Assembly (NCBI GenBank): GCA_964420455.1
Contig: CAYQTO010000006.1
Coordinates: 1 to 58,006, forward strand
Direction of reading: 5' to 3'
Origin: CAYQTO01 sp964420455
GTDB taxonomy: Bacteria > Sumerlaeota > Sumerlaeia > SLMS01
DNA length: 58,006 bases
Part shown: one piece after another, positions 16,012 to 24,668 of the stretch
How the letters are laid out: every line of letters begins with the position of its first letter
Numbering within the stretch: position 1 is the stretch's first letter
The notes under the pieces: generated by a model
Databases searched by the model: none
Told to the model about the DNA's origin: nothing
Seen by the model: the letters and a program-made list of their open reading frames with translations, nothing else
Program-made: the position numbers and the translations under genes

Positions 16012-17142
16012 ATGGCCGTTCCCTTCATCGATCTGCGTCGCTTCGAGTCTGATTTTCTGGAGCGGTGGGCAGACATCGCCGACCACGTGACGAGGAACAC
16101 GATGTTCGTGGGCGGGCCAGAGGTGTCACGGCTGGAGGACCGGCTCCGCGAGCGAAGCGGAACGGCCGGCGTGGTGGCCTGCGCAAACGGAACCGACGCG
16201 ATCCAACTCGCCCTGCGCGCGGTCGGCGTCGGCCCGGGGGATACGGTGCTCCTCCCCGATGCGACTTTCTGGGCAACCTTCGAGGCGATCGTAAACGTCG
16301 GCGCCCGCCCGGTCACCGTCGACATCGAGTGGACCAGCCTCCAGCTCGATTTTGATCTCTTTGCCCAGGCGGTCGAACGGTATCAGCCCAAGGCAGCGAT
16401 CCTCGTCCACCTCTATGGGTGGGGCACGCCGCGGCTCGCGGAGTTCCGCACCTTCTGTCGCGAGCGGGGGATCCCCCTCGTGGAGGACGGCGCCCAGGCC
16501 TTCGATGTGGCCTTCGGGGGCGACTCGATCTACAAGGGCAGCCAGATTGCCACCGTCAGCTTCTACCCCGCCAAGGTGCTGGGGTCCTGCGGCGATGCGG
16601 GGGCGGTGTACTGCGAGTCGGAGGAACTGACGGAGAAGATCCGTCTGCTTGGCAACCACGGCCGCACGGCGCATTACGGGCACGGAGTCGTCGGTTGGAA
16701 CAGCCGCATGGCGGGGTTCGACGCGGCGTGGCTGAACCTGTGCCTGGACTACGCGGAGGACCGGATCGCCTCGCGGAGGAAGGTCGCCGCGGCCTACCGC
16801 GAGGCGTTCCTGCGCATGGGGGTCTGCCATGTGGGACCGCCGGAGGGGTACCTGGAGAACGGCTACCTGAGTGTGGCCTTGTTCGACCCGGAGGTGCGTC
16901 CCGCGGTGATCGAGGTCCTGAAGGATAAGGGAATCGGTTTTGGCACCGTGTACCCGGGGGCAATGTCACGCCAGCCGGGGGCGGAAGGCCACCTGGCGGG
17001 AAGCGTCGGTGGCGAGGTCGCCGACAAGGCCTGCCGGTCGGTGCTGAACCTGCCCCTGTTTGCCTACATGGGCGACGAGGAGGTGGCCGAGGTGTTGGAA
17101 GCGTTGGAGTCGGCCCTCGCGAAAACCGGCGCCGCGACCTGA
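16012..17142 (+). CDS. DegT/DnrJ/EryC1-family PLP aminotransferase
   Basis: A 376-residue PLP-dependent enzyme of the sugar aminotransferase family, usually acting on nucleotide keto-sugars for surface polysaccharides. Visible features are VACANGTDAIQLAL (phosphate cup), VEDGAQAF (Asp to the pyridine nitrogen) and the Schiff-base lysine K188 in SFYPAKVLGSCGDAGAV. The start is ATG 16012, with GGAG six bases upstream. There are no sugar-nucleotide genes next to it. The sugar substrate cannot be inferred. Confidence 0.88.
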   Translation: MAVPFIDLRRFESDFLERWADIADHVTRNTMFVGGPEVSRLEDRLRERSGTAGVVACANGTDAIQLALRAVGVGPGDTVLLPDATFWATFEAIVNVGARPVTVDIEWTSLQLDFDLFAQAVERYQPKAAILVHLYGWGTPRLAEFRTFCRERGIPLVEDGAQAFDVAFGGDSIYKGSQIATVSFYPAKVLGSCGDAGAVYCESEELTEKIRLLGNHGRTAHYGHGVVGWNSRMAGFDAAWLNLCLDYAEDRIASRRKVAAAYREAFLRMGVCHVGPPEGYLENGYLSVALFDPEVRPAVIEVLKDKGIGFGTVYPGAMSRQPGAEGHLAGSVGGEVADKACRSVLNLPLFAYMGDEEVAEVLEALESALAKTGAAT

Positions 17143-17261
17143 CATTTTTTTCCCTGCCCGCGCGCCGCGTCCAAACCCTTTCCCTGTTGCCAGGGTCCCC
17201 CATTTCGACACAAACTTGCGGCGTTGGAGGGATCGACCCTCCCAGCCACGGAGGAACCACC

Positions 17262-17624
17262 ATGAAGATTGCCGCCCTTCTCACCGCAGCCCTTGCACTC
17301 GCCCTCGCGTTTCCCACCCCGGCGCGGGCAGGCAACAATGAACTCGACGGAGCCAGCATCGCGGCCGGCGCCATCGGCCTCGCCGCCGGCAGCCTCATCG
17401 GCTACTCCCTCAGCCGTAACAACCGCTACGACCACCACTATAACTATCACTACAACTATCGTCCCGCCCCCCGTTACCAGACCTACTACCACCATCCTCG
17501 CCCCCGCATCCGCCCCGAATACAGTTACCGCCGCGTCTCCCGCTTTGATTCCTTCGGGCATTACGACTATGGCGGAGATGTCCGTATCCGGGTGGACTAC
17601 GACGCCCCCTCCTATGGCTACTAG
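17262..17624 (+). CDS. Exported Tyr/His-rich protein ending at a suspicious in-frame TAG
   Basis: A 120-residue exported protein with a strong ribosome site (GGAGGAACCACC before ATG 17262) and signal peptide MKIAALLTAALALALAFPTPARA. After a Gly/Ala-rich helix (SIAAGAIGLAAGSLIGYSLS) comes a Tyr-, His- and Arg-rich region (YDHHYNYHYNYRP). The frame stops at TAG 17622-17624, but 45 further codons of the same composition continue to TAA 17760-17762, with repeats such as RIRVDYD before and VRIDYGYG after the TAG. A strong terminator follows the second stop. The natural product is therefore probably 166 residues. A nonsense mutation, sequencing error or readthrough are all possible. Function unknown. 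Confidence 0.7.
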   Translation: MKIAALLTAALALALAFPTPARAGNNELDGASIAAGAIGLAAGSLIGYSLSRNNRYDHHYNYHYNYRPAPRYQTYYHHPRPRIRPEYSYRRVSRFDSFGHYDYGGDVRIRVDYDAPSYGY

Positions 17625-17762
17625 AGCCACAGCTACCGGTCGACCAGCCGGAGCGTCCGGATCGACTACGGCTACGGTGCCTCCAACTACCAACAGTGCC
17701 GGACGATTCCGTACCACGGCTACACGGTTTACACCCAACGGACGGTCCGCCGAGGCTGGTAA
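17625..17762 (+). pseudogene. In-frame continuation of the Tyr-rich gene beyond TAG
   Basis: Forty-five codons in the same frame, ending at TAA 17760-17762 (SHSYRSTSRSVRIDYGYG... ending TVRRGW). Composition and motif (V-R-I-[RD]-x-D-Y) match the upstream coding part, and the only clear terminator lies 39 bases after this second stop. It is best read as the displaced C-terminus of the gene at 17262. Confidence 0.55.
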
Positions 17763-17800
17763 GCCCGGAACCGGCCTCCTCGCCGACTGACGACCCACCC

Positions 17801-17833
17801 GGCGGCGCCCTCCACGGCGCCGCCTTTCTTTTT
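17801..17833 (+). terminator. Rho-independent terminator after the Tyr-rich gene
   Basis: Perfect 9-bp stem GGCGGCGCC / GGCGCCGCC with a 6-base loop (CTCCAC), followed by TTTCTTTTT. It separates the Tyr-rich gene from the metallo-hydrolase gene. Confidence 0.9.
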
Positions 17834-17888
17834 GCGCCGGGCTCCCGGCTTGGGCAACTATCCCGCAAGAAACTTGGGGAGAACGCCC

Positions 17889-18560
17889 TTGCTGCGCATT
17901 GAGACGATTCCCACGGGACCCCTCCAGGCAAACTGCCACATTGTCGCGGACCCCGAAACGGGTCGCTGCGTCGTGGTGGATCCCGGCGATGACGCAGCGG
18001 ATCTCGCCGCCTTCCTCCTCCGAGAGCACCTCGAGCCCGAGGCCATCTGGAACACCCACGCCCACATCGATCACATCAATGGCAACGCCGGGTTGCTCGC
18101 AAAGTTCGACGTGCCGTTGTCGATTCACGAGGCGGAGGAGGACTGGCTCCGATCGCCGGAGAAATCATTGGCGGCGTTTATCGGGATGGCGCTGAACCCG
18201 AGCCGGGCGAGCACCATCTGGAAGGGGGGCGAGACACTGGACGCCCTCGACCGCGAGTGGCAGGTGATCCATACACCGGGGCACTCGCCGGGGAGCGTGA
18301 CGCTCGCCTGCCCGGCGGAGAAGGTGCTGCTCGTTGGCGACCTCCTCATGCGGGGATCCGTGGGACGGGTGGACCTCCCGTTCGGCGATGGACCGACCCT
18401 CGCAGCTTCTCTCCGCGCCCTCTTTTCCCGGTTCCCCGAGGACGACTGGCGGCTTTATTCGGGGCATGGCCCGGGGAGCGATCTTGGCCTCGAACGGCGC
18501 GACAACTGGTTCGTCTCCCAAGCACTCGCTGAGACCGGGGGCCAGCCGGGGTTTCCCTGA
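17889..18560 (+). CDS. Metallo-beta-lactamase-fold hydrolase, glyoxalase II-like
   Basis: A 223-residue di-metal hydrolase of the hydroxyacylglutathione-hydrolase-like group. The metal motif is THAHIDHI (H57, H59, D61, H62), with further ligands in TPGHSPGS, the GDLL aspartate and the final SGHGPGS. I choose TTG 17889 (MLRIETIPTG) because GGGGAG lies seven bases upstream, and longer starts would run into the terminator loop. The substrate is likely a thioester, but the family is broad. The preceding terminator makes it an independent transcription unit. Confidence 0.85.
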   Translation: MLRIETIPTGPLQANCHIVADPETGRCVVVDPGDDAADLAAFLLREHLEPEAIWNTHAHIDHINGNAGLLAKFDVPLSIHEAEEDWLRSPEKSLAAFIGMALNPSRASTIWKGGETLDALDREWQVIHTPGHSPGSVTLACPAEKVLLVGDLLMRGSVGRVDLPFGDGPTLAASLRALFSRFPEDDWRLYSGHGPGSDLGLERRDNWFVSQALAETGGQPGFP

Positions 18561-18632
18561 ATTTCGGCTCGACCCAACTGGAGTCCTCTGCTTGCCTACC
18601 CTTCCACACCCATCTGCCTTCCGGGCTCCCGA

Positions 18633-20495
18633 ATGAAAAAGCGCCGCCGCACGATCAAGGCGATCGAGAAGCAGATCGCCGCTCGACTCATCTCCAACGG
18701 CTCCCTGGTCCAGGAGGACCTCGAGAACGCGATCCGCAAGTTTCCCGGTGAGATGAGCTTCATCCAGTTCCTTCTGGGCGAGAAGGTGGTGAGCCGCATC
18801 TCCGTGGCGCAGGCGGAGGCGGAGGTGAACGGGTTCGAATGGGTCGATCCGTCGAAGCTGACACCTTCCAACGAGGCGCTGGAGCTGTTTGACGAGGATC
18901 TGGCCTGGCGCAAGGAGGTGCTGCCGCTCAGCATCGGGCGCAAGGGTCTGGTCGCCGCCGCGGGCGATCCCTACAATGTATACCTTCAGGACGAGCTGAA
19001 GCTCAAGTTTGGCATCCCGGTGCAGGTGAGGATCAGCGAGCGGCGTGAACTCCGAAAGGTCCTGCGCCAGTTCTACGGCGAGCCGCCGCAGGAAAGCCGG
19101 GTGGATATCGAGTCCCAGGACTTGGAAGCGCCCGTGCAGGTGGAGGAGCCGGCACGGGAACCGGTTGCCATCCCTGTGCCGAAGGTCGAACACGACCGGC
19201 CCTTCGACGAGCGGCCGACGATCCTGGAAAACGAGAAGCTCCCCGGACAGGGCGAGGATTCCCATCGTCAGTTTCAGCGGCGCTTGCGCGAGCTCCAGTC
19301 TCCCGCCGACTCCTCGCCCGGCATCTCGCACATGGAAACGGTGATCGAGGATGAGGCCTACTTTGAGCGCGAGGAGGCGCTGCAGAAGACGGCCGCGATG
19401 GAGGCCGATGGCCCGGCGGAGGAGCAGGTCGAGCGCATCCTCAGCGTGGTCAGCCAGTTCAAGGCACTTGAGGCGGAAATCAGTCCGGCGGGGAGCGTCG
19501 CGGAAATCCGCCTCCGGCTCCCCATGCGGTGGCAAAGCCTGAAGGGCTACCCGATTGAACTTCACGAGGCGGTCGTCGGCCGGCTGATTACCGTGGCGGG
19601 CGCCAAGGAACGGCCCGAACCCGACGCCCAGATCCTTCTGCGCTGGAGCGAGGGCGAGCTCCCCGCCCTCCTCCAGTTCCAGAACACCCGCGCCGGCCTG
19701 CGCCTTCTCCTTACCTTCCCGACGCACCAGCCACTCTTTCAGGACCCCTTCCTGCACATTGGCCTGCCCGAGAGCATCGGGGGCGAGCTCGAAACCCGCC
19801 TCAATCGCTTCGGCGGGGGAATCCTCCTGATCTCGAGCCCCGCCCCCACCACCGTGGAGCGCCTGACCACCAGCCTCCTCGCCCTCATGGGCCATGGCGG
19901 CAACCGTGCGGTCCTCTCACTGGAAACGGACAAGGCCCGCGACATCGCCGATGTTGTCGTCCGCCACTGCCCCACCCAGGACGCCCTCGCGGAGCAAATC
20001 GAAATGGCCGGCGATGCCCATCCGGACATCCTCGGCATCCGGACCATCGGCACCGACAAGGCGCTCCGCCTCGCGCTGGAAACCGCCGCCTCCGGAACCA
20101 CCGTGGTGGCCGGCACCAATGCCGCCCGCATTGGCGACGTGATCGCGCGGCTCAAGCCGCTGCTCGCCGCAGAAGCCGCCCCGCCCGCGGTCGTCCTCGG
20201 TGTCCTCCACGTCGAGGAAACCCGCGTCCTGTGCTCGTCGTGCTCGCGATCCATCGACGACCGCGATTCCCTCCCCGCCTGGGCGCGCTCCATGGGCGCC
20301 GACTTCTATGAGGCGGTTGGCTGCAAGGAATGCCGTGGGACCGGATATCTCGGGAACGGCTTCCTCGTGGAGTTCCACCGGCCCACCGAGGGTGCCAACG
20401 ACGGCAGCTTCGAGCCCGTCCTCGACCGCATGGAGGAATTGATCGCGGCGAGCCTCGCCGGACGAATCGATCCCCGCCAGCATCCAACCCCATGA
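18633..20495 (+). CDS. GspE/PilB-family protein lacking the Walker A motif (pseudo-ATPase)
   Basis: A 620-residue relative of type II secretion/type IV pilus assembly ATPases. Residues about 10-150 fit the MshEN N-terminal domain, followed by an acidic linker (150-260) and a C-terminal ATPase-like domain. At the P-loop position (about 390-415) the sequence reads GILLISSPAPTTVERLTT instead of the usual GPTGSGKTTTLY, so the Lys and Gly residues are gone. The Walker B region (about 461) is DILGIRTIGTDKA rather than DPDxxxxGEIRD. The zinc site is kept: CSSC near 532 and CKEC near 563, then GTGYLG. Probably a regulatory or structural paralogue. It overlaps the next gene by ATGA. Confidence 0.8.
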   Translation: MKKRRRTIKAIEKQIAARLISNGSLVQEDLENAIRKFPGEMSFIQFLLGEKVVSRISVAQAEAEVNGFEWVDPSKLTPSNEALELFDEDLAWRKEVLPLSIGRKGLVAAAGDPYNVYLQDELKLKFGIPVQVRISERRELRKVLRQFYGEPPQESRVDIESQDLEAPVQVEEPAREPVAIPVPKVEHDRPFDERPTILENEKLPGQGEDSHRQFQRRLRELQSPADSSPGISHMETVIEDEAYFEREEALQKTAAMEADGPAEEQVERILSVVSQFKALEAEISPAGSVAEIRLRLPMRWQSLKGYPIELHEAVVGRLITVAGAKERPEPDAQILLRWSEGELPALLQFQNTRAGLRLLLTFPTHQPLFQDPFLHIGLPESIGGELETRLNRFGGGILLISSPAPTTVERLTTSLLALMGHGGNRAVLSLETDKARDIADVVVRHCPTQDALAEQIEMAGDAHPDILGIRTIGTDKALRLALETAASGTTVVAGTNAARIGDVIARLKPLLAAEAAPPAVVLGVLHVEETRVLCSSCSRSIDDRDSLPAWARSMGADFYEAVGCKECRGTGYLGNGFLVEFHRPTEGANDGSFEPVLDRMEELIAASLAGRIDPRQHPTP

Positions 20496-21985
20496 CGCTC
20501 CGGCCGCCCGAGGTCGACTATACGCTGCTCGACCTGTGGGAGGAACTCCGCTCCGTCGTTCTCGCCTCCGGCAAGGACCTCCAACAGGAACTCGACCGCC
20601 GCTCCCTGTCACCCTGGGAGGAGGTCCCCCCGCGCGAACGGCAGGCAATCGCCCTCGCCGTCCTGCTNNNNNNNNNNCAGGCAGGCGGACGGCGCGAGGC
20701 CCGTCGTCTCCTCGCGGAGTTCGACCGCCACGGCCTGCTCGACGGGGACCACGCCGGGGCCGTCCGCGAGGACACGCCCCTGCTCGACTTTTCCGACATC
20801 CTCCCGGAGCGGCGGGAGGCCATCGCCCGCGACCTGCGGTGGATCGGCGGGCCGGCTTTCCCCAAGGCGCTCCGCGAAGCCGCCGGCGCCCAGGGCGCCC
20901 TCGATACGGTCGGCCGCCACGCCCGCCTGCTCAAGGCACCCCGTGCCGGCCGCTTCCTTGTCGCCCTTGGCTACCCCGCCGCCACAACCGACCGCCCCCG
21001 CCGCCGCATGCTCCATCGCCTCGGGCTCCTCCCCGAGGTGCGGGATACGAGGGCAAACCACGCCGAGGCCCTCCGGGTAATGAACGACGTCGCCCATGCG
21101 GCGGGTGTCCCCCTGTCCGTGGTGGACCTGGTCCTGGGTGTCTATACAGGTGGGGAGAAGGGCGGCGGGCCGGAGGCGGCTGTCTGCGGGGCGCGGCCGG
21201 ACTGCCGCCGATGCCGCGTGAAGGACCAATGCGCCTACGGCCAATTCCTCACCAGCCACGGCAGGCTCGAGGAGGAAGGACCTGCGCGGCGCCCACTTGT
21301 CGAGGCCATGATGCCCGAGGACCGGCCGCGCGAAAAACTCGCCCGCCGCGGCGCCAGCGCCCTTACCGACGCTGAACTCCTGGCCATCCTCCTGCGGACC
21401 GGAAACGGGCGGGAGCACGCGGTAGAACTTGCCGGGCGCCTCCTCCGCGAGGCCGGGTCGCTCGACCGGCTGGCCTCCGCCAGCCTTGCCGAACTCACGC
21501 GGCTTCCCGGCCTGGGCACCGTCAAGGCCGTCACGATCAAGGCCGCGCTGGAGCTGGCCCGCCGCGTCTCCGCACCGGCAGACATCGCAGGCGAGGCCAT
21601 CACCTCGGCCCGCTCTGTCTTCGAACTCCTCCGTGGTCCCCTCCTCGACCGCCGCAAGGAAGTTTTCATCGCCCTCCTGCTCAATACAAAGAACCGCATC
21701 ATCCGTCAGGTCGCCGTCAGCGAAGGGACGCTGAACCAGTCGCTCGTCCACCCCCGCGAGGCCTTTCAGGAGGCCGTGCGTGATTCCGCCGCAGCGGTTA
21801 TTTTTGTGCACAACCACCCGAGCGGCGACCCCGAGCCATCGCGCGATGACAAGCGCATCACCTGGCGCCTGGTCCAGGCGGGCGAGGTAATGGGTGTGCG
21901 GGTCCTCGACCACATCATCATCGGGCGCGACCGGTACTACAGCTTTGCCGACGAGGGGACGCTCGAAGGGCCCGTCGCCGGATAA
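20492..21985 (+). CDS. Fusion of endonuclease III-like Fe-S region with RadC (JAMM) domain
   Basis: A 497-residue protein from ATG 20492, overlapping the upstream stop (ATGA). Residues about 95-255 resemble the HhH-GPD DNA glycosylase fold (RRRMLHRLGLL) and end in an iron-sulfur loop C232-x5-C238-x2-C241-x5-C247, close to the C-x6-C-x2-C-x5-C of endonuclease III. The helix-hairpin-helix and catalytic Lys position look degenerate. Residues 270-497 are a complete RadC: MPEDRPREKLARRG opening, a helix-hairpin-helix (LTRLPGLGTVKA), and the metal-binding HNHPSGDPEPSRDD (H440, H442, D453). A gap of 10 N falls at about residues 59-62, away from the domain junction, and the frame is kept across it. 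The nucleolytic role is uncertain. Confidence 0.82.
   Translation: MTLRPPEVDYTLLDLWEELRSVVLASGKDLQQELDRRSLSPWEEVPPRERQAIALAVLXXXXQAGGRREARRLLAEFDRHGLLDGDHAGAVREDTPLLDFSDILPERREAIARDLRWIGGPAFPKALREAAGAQGALDTVGRHARLLKAPRAGRFLVALGYPAATTDRPRRRMLHRLGLLPEVRDTRANHAEALRVMNDVAHAAGVPLSVVDLVLGVYTGGEKGGGPEAAVCGARPDCRRCRVKDQCAYGQFLTSHGRLEEEGPARRPLVEAMMPEDRPREKLARRGASALTDAELLAILLRTGNGREHAVELAGRLLREAGSLDRLASASLAELTRLPGLGTVKAVTIKAALELARRVSAPADIAGEAITSARSVFELLRGPLLDRRKEVFIALLLNTKNRIIRQVAVSEGTLNQSLVHPREAFQEAVRDSAAAVIFVHNHPSGDPEPSRDDKRITWRLVQAGEVMGVRVLDHIIIGRDRYYSFADEGTLEGPVAG
20668..20677. other. Assembly gap (10 N)
   Basis: Ten unresolved bases inside the N-terminal part of the RadC fusion gene. The coding frame matches on both sides, so the true gap is consistent with 10 bases or 10 plus or minus a multiple of three. 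Confidence 0.99.
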
Positions 21986-21991
21986 GCGCCG

Positions 21992-23245
21992 TCAGTAAGC
22001 CCACCAGTTGGTCGAGGTATCCTCGTTGAAGATGTAGATGCCGCCGTTTCCGCCGAAGCGGTAGTCGGCGACGTACACCTGCCCCGAGAGGTCCTGACCC
22101 CATCCGATGGGAAGGATTCCGGGATTGTCGAACAGGATCGAGATCGACGACGCCTCGGTCCCGTCGTAGTTGATGGCAAAGATGCGGCTCGAGTTGGAGT
22201 CGCTGAAGAGATAAGCTCCGTTGAGGCCGGGTGCGGTCGATCCGCGATAGAAATAGCCGCCGATGATGGAGCCGTTGCCGCTGGCGTGGGGATAGTCGAC
22301 AATGGGATCGATGAGCCCATCACGGTCGCAGTCCGTCGGACCGCCGGGTCGGCAGATGAAACCCTCGGTGATCTTCCACCCATAGTTGCCACCGCTCGTG
22401 ACGTGGTTGATCTCCTCGCGGGCATCCTGGCCGACATCGGCGACGAAGAACCAGCCGGTGACCGGGTCGAAGGCGAAGCGGTAGGGATTGCGGAGACCGT
22501 AGGCGAAGATGTCGCGCCGGGTGCTTGCTCCCGCCGGTCCGCCGGCCACGAAGGGATTGTCGGCCGGGATGGCGAAGGGGAGGCCGGGATCGGGCGGGCT
22601 CGACACGTCGACGCGGAGGATCGTGCCAAGTGCCGTGGTCGTGTCCTGACCCGAGTTCAGCGGATCGTTCGCCGATCCGCCATCGCCAAGGCCGATATAA
22701 AGATAGTCGTCCGGGCCGAAGTCGATCTGGCCGCCGTTGTGGTTGTTGAACGGCTGGGGGAGGGAGAAGATGACCTCCTCGTTGGCGGGGCTGTCATCGA
22801 CGACGTTCGTCGATATGGGACTGGCCGTAAATCTAGATATACGGGTCGTCCCGGGATTCGTGATGTTATAGCTGTAGTGAACGTAGAATTCGCCGCTGGT
22901 GGAGAAGTCCGGGGAGAAGGCCAGGCCGAGGAGGCCCTCCTCGGTGCCGCTGTTGCGGACGCGGCCGCCGATGTCGAGGTAGGTCTCCACGTCCGTGGCG
23001 GGATCGGGGTCGGCCGTGTTGGGGAAGACGTAGATTTGCCCGAACTGGGTCACGACAACGATGCGGTCTGAGCCGTCGGGGATTTCCGAAATCTGGATGA
23101 TTCGCGGAAAGGCGAGGCGGGGCCAGACCCGTTGCAGCTCGAGCCGGTCAATGGTGCTTTGGGGAATGGGTGCCGGTTGGGCACTCGCGATCCCACCGAC
23201 GGCGCTGGCAATTGCCAGCGCTCCGACAACTGGAAGGGTCCTCAT
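21992..23245 (-). CDS. Exported PQQ-dependent sugar dehydrogenase-like protein (GSDH/HHIP family)
   Basis: A 417-residue exported six-bladed propeller of the soluble glucose/sorbosone dehydrogenase family. The signal peptide ends GGIASAQ. The hallmarks are NHNGGQIDFGPDDYLYIGLGDGG and GLRNPYRFAFDP, plus EINHVTSGGNYGW in the last blades. The family oxidises aldose sugars with PQQ, but many members have no proven substrate. Its ATG at 23245 overlaps the stop of the symporter gene (ATGA), so transport and oxidation are co-expressed. No PQQ-synthesis genes are in the window. Confidence 0.88.
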   Translation of the reverse strand: MRTLPVVGALAIASAVGGIASAQPAPIPQSTIDRLELQRVWPRLAFPRIIQISEIPDGSDRIVVVTQFGQIYVFPNTADPDPATDVETYLDIGGRVRNSGTEEGLLGLAFSPDFSTSGEFYVHYSYNITNPGTTRISRFTASPISTNVVDDSPANEEVIFSLPQPFNNHNGGQIDFGPDDYLYIGLGDGGSANDPLNSGQDTTTALGTILRVDVSSPPDPGLPFAIPADNPFVAGGPAGASTRRDIFAYGLRNPYRFAFDPVTGWFFVADVGQDAREEINHVTSGGNYGWKITEGFICRPGGPTDCDRDGLIDPIVDYPHASGNGSIIGGYFYRGSTAPGLNGAYLFSDSNSSRIFAINYDGTEASSISILFDNPGILPIGWGQDLSGQVYVADYRFGGNGGIYIFNEDTSTNWWAY

Positions 23246-24534
23246 TCTCTCACCAACTCCTTCTCGCTCGCCGAAAGAAAGACGGCGCCCGTGGCATCGC
23301 CGGTAACATTCACCATCGTGCGCAGGTGGTCAAGTGGGCGATCCACCACGATGATCAAGGCCATGAATTCGAGGGGGAGCCCGATGGCGGTGAAGACGAT
23401 GACCATGGTGACGAGGCCGGCCTGGGGGATGCCGGCGGCGCCAATGGCCGCAAGGGTCGCCGTAAAGAAAATAATCACCTGTTCCTGGAGCCCCAGCTCG
23501 AGCCCGATCGCCGGCCCGACCAATTGGGCGACGAACATCGCCGCCACCGCCTCGTAGAGCGCCGTCCCGTCCATGTTGATCGTCGCCCCCATCGGCAGGA
23601 CGAAGTTGGCTGAACGCTTGTCGACCCCCACGTGCTCCTCGACCACGCGCAGCGTCACCGGCAGCGTCGCCGACGACGAAGCGGTGGTCACCGCCAGCAG
23701 CATCGCCTCCTTGATGCGCAGGAAGAACTTGAGCGGGTTGTATCCGCAAATGAAGTACAGGATCAGCGGGTAGACAACGAGCAGGTGCGTGAGGAGCGCG
23801 AGCACGACCGTCAGGAAATACTTGAAGAGGGGGCGAATAACATCGGGCCCAAGATTCATGAGAAGATTCGCGGCGAGGGCAAACACGCCGATCGGTGCGA
23901 GCCAGATCACAACCACGACCATCTTCATCAGCGCCTCGTTCATCGAGTCAAAGAAGCGCCGGGCCGGCTCGCCCTTCTCCCCCAGCGTCATGATCATAAA
24001 GCCCAGGAACAGGGAGAAGAAGACCACACCAATGAGGTTGGTTTCCGCCATCGCCTGGAAGGGGTTCATCAGCAGGTTGCCGACCTGGACGCGGACGAAC
24101 TCGCCGAAGGTCTCCGGGGCGTTAAGGCCCTCGCGGGTGAGTTCCGCCCTGATGCGCTGCTCCTCCGGCAACTGGGCAAAGATCGCCTCCGAGTCCGCCC
24201 CGACCCCCGGCTGGATCACATTCGTATAGATGATTCCTATGAGCACGGCGAAGAAGCTCGTGAGGAGGAAAAAGGCGAGGGTCTTGAAGACCTTGCGGCC
24301 GACCTCGCGCCCGCCGCCGAGGTTTGCCACCCCCGCCGCCACCGTAAACAGAACCAGCGGCACCACAACCATCTTCAAAGCCGAGAGGAAGATCGTCCCG
24401 AAGATGTCGATTCCCCGGATGAAGCCGCCAAGAGCCCCGTCCGGATTGCCCTGCGCCAGCAGCCCGAGGAGGACGCCGCCGATGATGCCCACGATCAGGC
24501 TGATGGCCAGGTTGCGCTCGGTGAAGAAGCCCAC
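23242..24534 (-). CDS. Dicarboxylate/amino acid:cation symporter (DAACS, GltP/DctA type)
   Basis: A sodium- or proton-coupled uptake carrier for dicarboxylates or acidic amino acids. It shows about eight hydrophobic helices, the serine-rich hairpin motif TTASSSATLPVT and the NMDGTALYE motif of helix 7, both diagnostic. I place the start at GTG 24534 (MGFFTERNLAISLIVG), which has GGAGG five bases upstream; a longer frame to TTG 24630 has no such site. That gives 430 residues, standard for the family. It is translationally coupled to the GSDH-like gene. Confidence 0.92.
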   Translation of the reverse strand: MGFFTERNLAISLIVGIIGGVLLGLLAQGNPDGALGGFIRGIDIFGTIFLSALKMVVVPLVLFTVAAGVANLGGGREVGRKVFKTLAFFLLTSFFAVLIGIIYTNVIQPGVGADSEAIFAQLPEEQRIRAELTREGLNAPETFGEFVRVQVGNLLMNPFQAMAETNLIGVVFFSLFLGFMIMTLGEKGEPARRFFDSMNEALMKMVVVVIWLAPIGVFALAANLLMNLGPDVIRPLFKYFLTVVLALLTHLLVVYPLILYFICGYNPLKFFLRIKEAMLLAVTTASSSATLPVTLRVVEEHVGVDKRSANFVLPMGATINMDGTALYEAVAAMFVAQLVGPAIGLELGLQEQVIIFFTATLAAIGAAGIPQAGLVTMVIVFTAIGLPLEFMALIIVVDRPLDHLRTMVNVTGDATGAVFLSASEKELVRE

Positions 24535-24668
24535 GCGGTCCTCCGATTGCAACGCATCCGTTGCGGGAATGGGTTTGCTTCTTGCGCCCAACGCCACACG
24601 GCGCAAGGAAGTCTCGTACACGAGACACAATGGGGGTGGGGATTCATGGCAGGACGAGGCGACGGAAT

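Noticed and set aside
17399..17520. Short tandem repeats in the Tyr-rich gene as a CRISPR or satellite
   Set aside because: The repeats are codon-level Tyr/His/Asn runs within a coding frame, with no spacer structure.
22832..22850. ATATACG string as another iterated-motif copy
   Set aside because: It differs from GTCTATACG at more than one position and was not counted.
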